From JALRAP01 sp046340555 (GTDB lineage Bacteria > Bacteroidota > Bacteroidia > AKYH767-A > OLB10): DNA of 19,902 bases. The stretch is from positions 1-19,902 of the forward strand of contig JBKDSL010000223.1 of the NCBI GenBank assembly GCA_046340555.1, in the 5' to 3' direction. The notes beneath the pieces are model-generated. The model did not search any database. It was not told the DNA's origin and saw only the letters and a list, made by a program, of their open reading frames with translations. Both the position numbers and the translations under genes were made by a program. Positions 1-6,542 of this stretch are shown here, one piece after another; position 1 is the stretch's first letter; the number at the start of each line of letters is the position of its first letter.

Positions 1-236
1 TTACTATTATAACTTAAAGAACTATATCAATTCGGCATGTATTCTACTCCGCCAAGGGCGGAAACTACCGAACCAATATTACTAATATAACTTAAAGAAC
101 TATATCAATTCGGCATGTATTCTACTCCGCCAAGGGCGGAAACTACCGAACCAATATTACTAATATAAATTTAAGAACTAAATCAATTCGGCATGTATTC
201 TAATCCGCATAAGGCGGAAACTACCGAACTAAATAT
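1..236. repeat. Three tandem copies of a 78-bp hairpin-forming repeat
   Basis: The TTCGGCATGT core begins at 31, 109 and 187, giving an exact 78-bp period. Copies 1 and 2 are almost identical; copy 3 has diverged by several substitutions. Inside each copy an inner stem (CCGCC at 49-53, GGCGG at 57-61, loop AAG in copy 1) is nested in an outer pairing of TTCGG (31-35) with CCGAA (68-72). The third copy keeps the outer pairing and four of the five inner pairs. All frames contain stops, so this is not a protein repeat. The array may extend beyond the window's left edge. Function is unknown; structured RNA, a protein-binding array and a passive tandem duplication are all possible. Confidence 0.9.
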
Positions 237-557
237 TGTTAATTTAAAGAACTACAGTTACTCTAATGTTCCAACCAAAATTGGAGGCACAAAATTAGTG
301 AATTTTATCTTTGATTACCAAGATTTACGTTTTTCAAATAATTAGGGCTTTGATATGCGCGATTCACCACTAAAGTAAAAATATTAAGTAATTGTATGTC
401 AAATATATAATGGTTTTATGGGCACAGAAGCCACTTGGTGCGAAACATGTGTACTTTGCATTTTTTAGGCCATACTATGGGTCTTGAGTCTGAGATTTTT
501 AAGTCATCAAGCTAATTCAACAAACAAATAAGCCCATTTCGGGCACATCATTAAGGG
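237..557. other. Gene-free AT-rich stretch
   Basis: No convincing coding region was found on either strand. The only local structure noticed is a short inverted repeat, TCCAA (270-274) and TTGGA (281-285), and a weak GCCC/GGGC pairing near 532-544. Neither is strong enough to name. The stretch separates the 78-bp repeat array from a possible gene remnant. Confidence 0.5.
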
Positions 558-692
558 CTAGAAATCATCCCAACGAGCAACCCTTTTTACTAATCCATGA
601 TTTATCGGACATCCTTCCGCTTTAATCATCACTAGGAACTCATCACAAAACAACTTCACAGGATCACCTGGGCTTCTGGCAAAATTGGCAAC
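558..692 (-). pseudogene. Possible remnant of a small or truncated gene
   Basis: A 44-codon open stretch on the minus strand ends at a TAG at 558-560 and is closed upstream by a TAA at 693-695. Its translation looks protein-like (…DPVKLFCDEFLVMIKAEG… then …KRVARWDDF), with a balanced residue mix unlike the stop-rich surroundings. There is no ATG near its upstream end; the only in-frame Met lies in the middle. This would fit the C-terminal tail of a gene whose 5' part was lost, possibly when the adjacent 37-bp repeats and ATPase gene came to lie here. I do not recognise the family, and chance is a real alternative at this length. Confidence 0.25.
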
Positions 693-716
693 TTAGCATC
701 CGTTGTCCTTTTCGCC

Positions 717-827
717 AATTCCAAATATTTACATTTATACAAATATGGAATCAAATTCCAAATATGTATATTTATACAAATATGGAATCCAATTCCAAAT
801 ATGTATATTTGTGTAAATTTATAGGTC
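717..827. repeat. Three 37-bp near-palindromic repeats abutting a start codon
   Basis: Copies lie at 717-753, 754-790 and 791-827, each beginning AATTCCAAATAT. In the two left copies the unit is an imperfect palindrome: ATTCCA at one end is mirrored by TGGAAT at the other, and the mismatches are A-to-T exchanges. The third copy keeps its left half but differs in the right half, where the predicted promoter box lies. The array ends one base before the ATPase start codon. This arrangement suggests repeated operator sites for a dimeric DNA-binding protein, possibly autoregulatory. That role is inferred. Confidence 0.85.
804..811 (+). promoter_or_regulatory. Predicted -7 box for the AAA/DUF4143 ATPase gene
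   Basis: TATATTTG matches the Bacteroidota -7 consensus TAnnTTTG and lies 16 bases before the ATG, which would give a leader of only about ten bases. No clear -33 TTTG is seen 19-20 bases upstream. The equivalent place in the two left repeat copies reads TTTA, not TTTG, so only the third copy completes the box. Confidence 0.45.
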
Positions 828-1982
828 ATGATTAGTCGCGACATATTGAAGGAAGCCAGAACCGCCTTGAAGCAGTTCCGTGCGCTTTGTGTGACCGGTC
901 CGCGCCAAAGCGGCAAAACCACCCTCAGCAAGTTGCTCCTCAAAGGCAAGCCCTATGTGAATTTCGAAGACCCTTCAACAGAAGCCGAGTTCCTATCCGA
1001 TCCGAGGAGCTTCTTGCAAAAATTCCCCAATGGGGCCGTTTTGGATGAGGTGCAACGCGTACCTGATATTTTCAGGTATATTCAAGTCCTATTGGACAAG
1101 CGCACATCTCGCGGACAATTTGTGCTCACAGGTTCCAACAACCTGCTCCTAGATCAACAGATTTCACAATCATTGGCGGGTAGGGCAGGGTATCTGACCT
1201 TGCTTCCTTTAAGCTATGCCGAACTCAAATCCGCTAAGCTACCTTCCTCAGATGTGCTGGTAAATATTCTGAATGGCGGATATCCCGAAGTTCGGGCTAA
1301 GAAACTACAGCCCAACCGTTGGATGCAGAGTTACATACAAACCTATGTGCAGCGTGATGTCCGACAACTGAAAAACATTTCTAATCTCCCGGCATTTACT
1401 AAGCTGATTCAACTCTGCGCAAGTCATGCCGGTCAAATATTGAATCGTGATGAATTCGCTAAGCAAGTCGGCGTTGATAACAAAACGATTCAATCATGGA
1501 TAGGAATCCTAGAGGCAAGCTATATCATATTCCTGCTTCAACCATGGCATCAGAATATGAATAAGCGTATCATCAAAAGCCCTAAGATATATTTTCATGA
1601 CACCGGATTGCTATGCACATTGCTGCAATTGAAGTCCAAGGAAGGACTAAAAAAGCACCCACTCTATGGATCAATATTTGAAAATTGGTGTGTTGCTGAA
1701 ATCTTGAAAAATAGATCGAACCAAGGAATCAATAACGGATTGTATTATTTTCGAGATCATCTAGGGAATGAAATCGACTTGATCGTTGAAAGGGAAAACG
1801 GACCTCAAGCCATTGAGATCAAATCTGCAGTAAAACAAGACCGAAAATTACTGGCCGGTCTGAAATATTGGAATAAATACCAGCCATCATCCAACGGATT
1901 TCTGCTATATCAAGGGGAGGACGGTGAAACCGATAGTCCCTTACTAAACTATATCTCGTGGAAGAACATCGACCAGTTGTGA
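828..1982 (+). CDS. AAA+ ATPase with DUF4143 C-terminal domain
   Basis: The N-terminal part is an AAA_14-type P-loop domain: Walker A GPRQSGKTT at residues 24-32, Walker B with the DEVQR signature at 73-77, and a sensor-1-like LTGSNN at 100-105. After a winged-helix-like middle (about 200-225) comes the DUF4143 region with the conserved FHDTGLL and FENW segments. Asp317, Glu330 and Lys332 (EID … EIK) match the D…ExK pattern of PD-(D/E)XK nuclease folds. At 384 residues it has the family's usual full length. The start is fixed by the repeat array ending at 827. The substrate and cellular role of this family are not established; it is common and often variably present in Bacteroidota. The gene stands alone, convergent with the permease gene. 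Family assignment is firm; nuclease activity is only suggested. Confidence 0.9.
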   Translation: MISRDILKEARTALKQFRALCVTGPRQSGKTTLSKLLLKGKPYVNFEDPSTEAEFLSDPRSFLQKFPNGAVLDEVQRVPDIFRYIQVLLDKRTSRGQFVLTGSNNLLLDQQISQSLAGRAGYLTLLPLSYAELKSAKLPSSDVLVNILNGGYPEVRAKKLQPNRWMQSYIQTYVQRDVRQLKNISNLPAFTKLIQLCASHAGQILNRDEFAKQVGVDNKTIQSWIGILEASYIIFLLQPWHQNMNKRIIKSPKIYFHDTGLLCTLLQLKSKEGLKKHPLYGSIFENWCVAEILKNRSNQGINNGLYYFRDHLGNEIDLIVERENGPQAIEIKSAVKQDRKLLAGLKYWNKYQPSSNGFLLYQGEDGETDSPLLNYISWKNIDQL

Positions 1983-2262
1983 TATGTGCTAGCAGTTCAA
2001 ATATGTCTAGTGTATCAAGGGTGCACTAATCGGAACACGTAAGTGAATTCTTTTGAATCATGGTCGAAGTCTGAAACTTGAAATCAGCGATTAGCTGATA
2101 GGTAGAGCTTTTGTAAAAGTCAAAAATCACCATTGCGCAATCTCTAATGATACACAACTCTGTTTATAATTTCCATTTAGCATCGGCGCAATGGGTGCTC
2201 GATGATTACAAATCCATATAATTGATTTCATGAATCATATAACTGACACTATCTATCCTGAT
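1983..2262. other. Convergent intergenic region
   Basis: This 280-bp gap lies between two genes that point towards each other. It holds a perfect 6-bp hairpin, ATCAGC (2083-2088) and GCTGAT (2094-2099), but no T-run follows on either strand, so I do not call it a terminator. No coding region was seen. Confidence 0.4.
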
Positions 2263-3741
2263 TCAATTGTGTTTTTGTGATTTCCCAATGGAGGACATGA
2301 TATAAAAACTACACGCTGAAAGTAGGAACCCTACAAACCAAGCGTAATTGTATATATGAGCAATCCATTCGGGGAAAATATCATTTGGAATGGCCTGAAT
2401 GGTTACCAGAAACCCTGGCACATTCGGTAGTATGCCGATTAGTAGTGCTGCAATGGCTATTCGATTGAAACCGTTTTTGTAGTTATATATTCCGGTTGTT
2501 TTATAAAGGTCTTGGACTATTAGGGTTTTCTTGCGTATGAAAAAATAATCCGCTATCATGATGCCACCAATGGGTCCTAAAAGACTGGAGTAAGCAATTA
2601 GCCAGGTGAAAATGTAACCGCTTGGGTCTGCTATCAGTTTCCAAGGCATGATCAGGATTCCTAAAATGCCTGTGATGTATCCTCCAATTTGGAAGTTGAT
2701 TTTGGATGGATGCAGATTCATGAAATCATTTGCAGGGCTAACGATATTGGCTGCGATATTGGTTGCCAAAGTCGACAAGGCAATGGCAATCATGAAAAGG
2801 GTTATGAGCCATGCGCCATCAAACCTTTCGGCAAGAATCAACGGATCCCAAATGATTTCGCCGAAAATGATGGCAGTTGCTGATGTTACTACTACACCGA
2901 TGAAGGCGAAAACAGTCATCGAAGGTGGAAGGCCAAACAACTGGCCTTTTATTTGAGCCTTTTGTGAGATGGCAAACCTGGTGAAATCAGGGATGTTCAA
3001 TGATATGGTTGCCCAGAAACCTACCATCCCCGTAAGGGCTGGAAAGAAAAAGTTCCAGAAGTCATGGTTGTTCGTGAATTTGGAGGGTTGCATTAGGATT
3101 GGGCCAAGGCCATTGGCGTTTGAAACGGCCCATACAAATAGCGCAATTGCAGCGATAGGTAGGAAGTATGCTTTGAATACAAGAAGCTTCTTGATGCTAT
3201 CCTGTCCTTTTTTAACAACGTACATGTTCACCAACCAAAACAACAGAAAGGTGATCGCAGGTCCGGTTTTCAATCCCATGAAACCAGGTAAAACATCCGG
3301 AATGGATTCGATGGTGGGCATCCATGTTTTTAGGATGATATATATCGCGTAACCTCCAATCCATGTTTGGATACCGAACCAACCACATGCTACTATGGCT
3401 CGAAGTATGGCGGGGATATTGGCTCCCTTTACACCGAAACTGGCTCTGGCGAATACCGGATACGGTATACCATACTTAGCTCCAGCATGTCCATTGAGCA
3501 TCATAGGAATCAACACAATGGTGTTGCCGAGGAAAATGGTCAGTACGGATTGCCACCAATTCATGCCACCATCAATCAGTGAGCCGGCAAGCATGTAAGT
3601 TGGAATACACAAGCTCATACTGATCCATAAGGCAGTAAAGTTCCAAGTGTTCCAATTTCGTTTTTCCTTTGGAATTGGAGCCAATTCTTCGGAATAAAGC
3701 GATTTGTCGGCTAACAGTTCCTTTAATCGTTCATCGCTCAT
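2263..3741 (-). CDS. NCS1 family nucleobase/hydantoin:cation symporter
   Basis: An inner-membrane protein of 492 residues with about twelve hydrophobic segments, the usual length for NCS1 transporters of the Mhp1/PucI/uracil permease type. The N-terminal …KEKRNWNTWNFTALWISM… segment and the following PTYMLAGSLI are typical. Trp121 and Gln125 (GWFGIQTW) correspond to the substrate-contact Trp and Gln of Mhp1, and GFWATISLNIPDFTRFA (241-257) and NIAANIVSPANDF (328-340) match its TM6 and TM8 regions. I chose the ATG at 3741; the frame stays open to a TTG at 3765, which would add eight residues. Likely substrates are hydantoins, allantoin or a pyrimidine/purine base; no catabolic genes nearby narrow this. 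A methyltransferase gene lies 78 bp upstream in the same direction. Confidence 0.9.
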   Translation of the reverse strand: MSDERLKELLADKSLYSEELAPIPKEKRNWNTWNFTALWISMSLCIPTYMLAGSLIDGGMNWWQSVLTIFLGNTIVLIPMMLNGHAGAKYGIPYPVFARASFGVKGANIPAILRAIVACGWFGIQTWIGGYAIYIILKTWMPTIESIPDVLPGFMGLKTGPAITFLLFWLVNMYVVKKGQDSIKKLLVFKAYFLPIAAIALFVWAVSNANGLGPILMQPSKFTNNHDFWNFFFPALTGMVGFWATISLNIPDFTRFAISQKAQIKGQLFGLPPSMTVFAFIGVVVTSATAIIFGEIIWDPLILAERFDGAWLITLFMIAIALSTLATNIAANIVSPANDFMNLHPSKINFQIGGYITGILGILIMPWKLIADPSGYIFTWLIAYSSLLGPIGGIMIADYFFIRKKTLIVQDLYKTTGIYNYKNGFNRIAIAALLIGILPNVPGFLVTIQAIPNDIFPEWIAHIYNYAWFVGFLLSACSFYIMSSIGKSQKHN

Positions 3742-3781
3742 TGTCGCTTCCGTGTTGTTTTGCAATCAAAATTTTAGATCT

Positions 3782-3799
3782 ATCACTTAAGCAAGTGAT
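3782..3799 (-). promoter_or_regulatory. Perfect 7+7 inverted repeat upstream of the permease
   Basis: ATCACTT (3782-3788) and AAGTGAT (3793-3799) form a perfect inverted repeat with a 4-bp centre, 41-58 bases before the permease start codon and just after the methyltransferase stop. Read on the minus strand it could fold as a hairpin, but it is followed by AGATCTAAAATTTTG rather than a clean U-run. An operator overlapping the permease promoter seems as likely as a terminator. Confidence 0.4.
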
Positions 3800-3819
3800 T
3801 ATTACTCCCCAATTTATTA

Positions 3820-4566
3820 CTACGAGATTGGATTACTTTGGCATGTCAACCCGATTACCGGTTGACTTTCTATCAATGCCTTCCAAAATTCCTGACTAGA
3901 TTCATCTGCAATGGAAGGATCTAATTCCAGTGGGTGCCATTTTATATTGGACAAACCCGCCGATTCCAAACAATGCTCATGAGTCGATTTTTCGAGATGA
4001 AAATTGACTACTTTTATATGGCTTCCATCCTCCTGGTATAGTCGATACGTGATTTTCGATCCTTCATTACGGCTTTCGTTTTCTCGAGTAAATCCGTATT
4101 TGCGTATAGTTTCAATTGGTGCTTCATAATCTGGATTGCTATTGATGGTGACAAACCGACCACCAGGTTTCAAGTGTTTAGCAATAACCTTCGCGAATGC
4201 TGTCAGCTCTGCTATGTTTGATGCATAGTTGAGCAAATAGGAGGCGGTTATCAGCTCAAACTGTTCATTCAAATCGAGATCGAGCACATCTTGAACGTGA
4301 TAGGTGATGTCGAGTGGATGTTCTGCTTCAGAAGCCCTGGCAAGATCAATCATGCCTTTTGATATGTCTACGCCTACAACTGCTGCTGCTCCCCTTAATT
4401 TCAATTGCCTGGTATAAAATCCGTCACCGCAAGCTAGGTCGAGTACCTTTTTGCCAGATAAATCTCCAACCAAGTTGGAAAACGTATACGCTTCGGCAAA
4501 TTGCCTCCATGGTTGAAGTTTTGATAACTGGTATTCCCTTGAAATTCGATCATAGTCTGTTGCCAT
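3820..4566 (-). CDS. Class I SAM-dependent methyltransferase
   Basis: A cytosolic 248-residue protein with the Rossmann-type SAM-binding core: motif I VLDLACGDG (41-49), the acidic post-I strand GVDIS (65-69), a HVQDVLDL segment around 90-97 with the motif-II acidic residue, and post-motif LKPGGRFV (132-139). The N-terminal MATDYD…PWR…AYTF arrangement is shared with small-molecule methyltransferases often annotated as ToxA-like (toxoflavin-type). I cannot name the substrate from sequence. The ATG at 4566 is the natural start; the preceding terminator at 4629-4657 separates it from the lipoprotein gene upstream. It precedes the permease in the same direction, so co-expression is possible unless the inverted repeat between them ends transcription. 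Confidence 0.85.
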   Translation of the reverse strand: MATDYDRISREYQLSKLQPWRQFAEAYTFSNLVGDLSGKKVLDLACGDGFYTRQLKLRGAAAVVGVDISKGMIDLARASEAEHPLDITYHVQDVLDLDLNEQFELITASYLLNYASNIAELTAFAKVIAKHLKPGGRFVTINSNPDYEAPIETIRKYGFTRENESRNEGSKITYRLYQEDGSHIKVVNFHLEKSTHEHCLESAGLSNIKWHPLELDPSIADESSQEFWKALIESQPVIGLTCQSNPIS

Positions 4567-4628
4567 AATGAGTTTTATATTTTAGGTGGGAATAGTACTC
4601 TCAATTAATTGAATTGTTGGTTTAAAAT

Positions 4629-4657
4629 AAAAGAGAGATGCAATGCAACTCTCTTTT
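4629..4657 (-). terminator. Intrinsic terminator after the Cache lipoprotein gene
   Basis: AAAAGAGAG (4629-4637) pairs perfectly with CTCTCTTTT (4649-4657) around an 11-base loop that itself contains TGCA twice. On the minus strand the stem is followed by a T-rich run (TTTTATTTT overall), giving a good rho-independent terminator 47 bases after the lipoprotein stop. The stem is symmetrical enough to work on the other strand too, but no plus-strand gene reads into it. Confidence 0.75.
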
Positions 4658-4703
4658 TAAGCAATCAAATATACTTTTTTGAATCGGAAAACTTGGATTT
4701 TGA

Positions 4704-5201
4704 TTACAAAGCCAAATCCGTTGTTGCTACGGCTACTATGCGTCCGTTAACGATAACTGGAACGGCCCGAGTTTTCATCCAGATGTTGCCACCGCCTGCA
4801 TCGAAGTAGGGTGCTGTCCATACGGCATAACCGCTATCAATAGGCGTCCTTAACCAAGTTTGGTCGTTTATGTGATAGGCGGTGTCCATCAAGCTCGTTG
4901 TTAACAAGCTGTCGCCCGAGCGATACCAATAAGGGCTATCGGTTGCCAATTCCGAGCTATCCAATAGAGTTACCGTAGATCCAAAGAAGAAAGACGGGTT
5001 GGCCAGTAAATATTGCTTCACGCGATTTGATACATCAACGGAAGTGGGAGGGGTAGCCACCAAATTGGATACAAAAGTATTTAAAGCGGTCTCCACCTGT
5101 TGCTCATTCGAAATCTCAGGTGTTTCCGGATCATCTTTCTTGCAAGCAAAAAGCAACGTAACGCATGTTGCGAACAGTAATAAACTAGTTGAATTCTTCA
5201 T
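4704..5201 (-). CDS. Surface lipoprotein with a single Cache-like sensor domain
   Basis: A 165-residue lipoprotein. The signal peptide ends in LLFAC with Cys20 as the lipidated residue. The following KKDD contains the K-(D/E)2 pattern of the lipoprotein surface-export signal described in Bacteroidota, so exposure on the cell surface is likely. The rest resembles a small-molecule-binding Cache (PDC) domain: LLANPSFFFGS (65-75), SPYWYRSGDSL (89-99), Trp116, the VWTAPYFDAGGGN stretch (127-139) and a closing VPVIVNGRIVAVATTDLAL (147-165). Cache domains normally sit on receptors ahead of kinase, cyclase, phosphatase or chemotaxis domains; here nothing follows. It is the last gene of a same-strand group with a DUF4421 protein and a tail-anchored receiver domain. 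The lipoprotein call is firm; the Cache call is from motif pattern only. Confidence 0.75.
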   Translation of the reverse strand: MKNSTSLLLFATCVTLLFACKKDDPETPEISNEQQVETALNTFVSNLVATPPTSVDVSNRVKQYLLANPSFFFGSTVTLLDSSELATDSPYWYRSGDSLLTTSLMDTAYHINDQTWLRTPIDSGYAVWTAPYFDAGGGNIWMKTRAVPVIVNGRIVAVATTDLAL

Positions 5202-5232
5202 CTGTTTTATGTTTTAGGGTTTGTGAGTTGTG

Positions 5233-5263
5233 CAATATTAAAGGTTTATTTTGATGCAATAAA
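5233..5263 (-). promoter_or_regulatory. Weak candidate promoter for the lipoprotein gene
   Basis: On the minus strand TAATATTG (5240-5233) matches the -7 consensus at 7 of 8 positions and TTTA (5263-5260) matches the -33 TTTG at 3 of 4, with 19 bases between. The region is AT-rich, so such partial matches also arise by chance. If real, the lipoprotein has its own promoter besides any read-through. Confidence 0.25.
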
Positions 5264-5290
5264 ATAATTCAATAAATTCACTCATAACAC

Positions 5291-6436
5291 TCAACCGAAT
5301 ATCCCATCCACCCAATTCAAAAACTTGCGTGTTTTGGGTCCTCCACTGAAGCGGCGCACACAATTCAATCGCACATTGCCGGTATTGATGGAAACGTTAT
5401 AAGCCTTTTGAGAAGTTAGCGATACCGCGCTATTGGTGAAGGTAAAGCTGATAGCACTGCGTTCCGAATTGTATCCGGCAAACAATCTGAGGTTTGTGTT
5501 GGTGCTGAAATCCTCCGATGTAGTAGATTGAAATTCCGACCAATAATCTGTACGGTTGTAATCAAGCCCCACCGAAAGGGAGCCCGTAATGAAAAAGTGC
5601 CGCGCAATAACCAACGTGTACGCGTATCCAGCATTCGGACCGAATTCAAAAAAACGCACATCTGTGGCCACTGGTGGGTTTGCAATTGGAAGGGCTTTAG
5701 GAAAAACGCTGCTATCGGTGTTCGCCCAACCTACATACCCTTCGCCACCTAACAGGAATGTGCCTGCCGATTTGCATTGCCACTCGTTTTGCAGAAAAGA
5801 AGCACGGTATGAAAACCGCCTGTGATTGAACAGGTATTGGCATGATAAGCCAATCTCCCGAAGTTTCATATCTGGCCGCACATAATACGAACCATCCAAT
5901 GTGCCTTTGCCCTTGGGGGCCAAATATAATCCGTTATAGATCTGTCCGAAAAAATCAATGGTGAGTTTTTTTCCATACATGTGCGCTTGCAGGTCCAGGT
6001 AACGGGTTTTTCCCTGTCCCTCATCCTGATTCAAAAATGGAAATCCGTAAGCGATGTTCAGTGTGAGGTTTTTGTAGGTGGCACCAACGCCCATGTTCAA
6101 TGAGGTGTTAGGTCGGTATTCCAATTTAAAATCGCTGTCCTGGTCACCAATGACCAAACTGGTGTACTTGCGACTGAAATAAAACCTGCCGGTGATTTGA
6201 TCGGAGTAGGTCTTGAAGTAGGAGGTGTCTGAAATCGTTTTAGTGGTGTCCTTGTTCAACGGCTCCGCTTCAACAAATGCAGGATCATCCAACACGGGCA
6301 TTGATGTCATTTCCCAAATGTCATTGCTTTGGGTTATCATTTCGCCATCCGACACGGTTTTTGCAACTGCCTTCGTTGGAAAGTACAGGCAGCAACCGAC
6401 CATCATGATACATGCAGCCGGATGCCTGATTTTCAT
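5291..6436 (-). CDS. DUF4421 family outer-membrane protein
   Basis: A predicted exported protein of 381 residues. The core from about residue 83 (RFYFSRKYTSLVIGDQ … FKLEYRPNTSLNMGVGATYKN … LNIAYGFPFLN … GKTRYLDLQAHMYGKK … DFFGQIYNG) matches the DUF4421 family of Bacteroidota. Alternating hydrophobic strands continue to the C-terminus, as expected for an outer-membrane beta-barrel. I chose the ATG at 6436 because it begins a compact signal peptide (MKIRHPAACIMMVGCC…) with cleavage plausible after …TKAVA. In-frame ATGs at 6451 and 6460 are alternatives; the frame opens at a TTG at 6535, which is unlikely. It lies about 100 bases after the receiver gene and 89 before the Cache lipoprotein gene, on the same strand. 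The molecular function of the family is not known to me. Confidence 0.8.
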   Translation of the reverse strand: MKIRHPAACIMMVGCCLYFPTKAVAKTVSDGEMITQSNDIWEMTSMPVLDDPAFVEAEPLNKDTTKTISDTSYFKTYSDQITGRFYFSRKYTSLVIGDQDSDFKLEYRPNTSLNMGVGATYKNLTLNIAYGFPFLNQDEGQGKTRYLDLQAHMYGKKLTIDFFGQIYNGLYLAPKGKGTLDGSYYVRPDMKLREIGLSCQYLFNHRRFSYRASFLQNEWQCKSAGTFLLGGEGYVGWANTDSSVFPKALPIANPPVATDVRFFEFGPNAGYAYTLVIARHFFITGSLSVGLDYNRTDYWSEFQSTTSEDFSTNTNLRLFAGYNSERSAISFTFTNSAVSLTSQKAYNVSINTGNVRLNCVRRFSGGPKTRKFLNWVDGIFG

Positions 6437-6542
6437 GCCGCGTTGATTCATCCAGTTCATAGCCGTGCAGTTACTTATCGGCCCTCGTTTTTCAAACAGC
6501 GGTTCACCCCAACTTTCAGGCAACCAGCTTATCAAAACGACT

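Noticed and set aside
1..236. CRISPR array
   Set aside because: The whole 78-bp unit repeats, including what would be the spacers; there are no unique spacers and no cas genes nearby.
656..949. 97-codon minus-strand reading frame
   Set aside because: It runs through the palindromic iterons and into the ATPase gene in antisense; its Ile/Tyr-rich middle is simply the translated AT-rich repeat.
2083..2099. Terminator between the ATPase and permease genes
   Set aside because: The hairpin stem is perfect but short, and neither strand has a T-run after it.
2969..3352. 127-codon plus-strand frame inside the permease gene
   Set aside because: It is antisense to a well-supported NCS1 transporter and shows no domain of its own.
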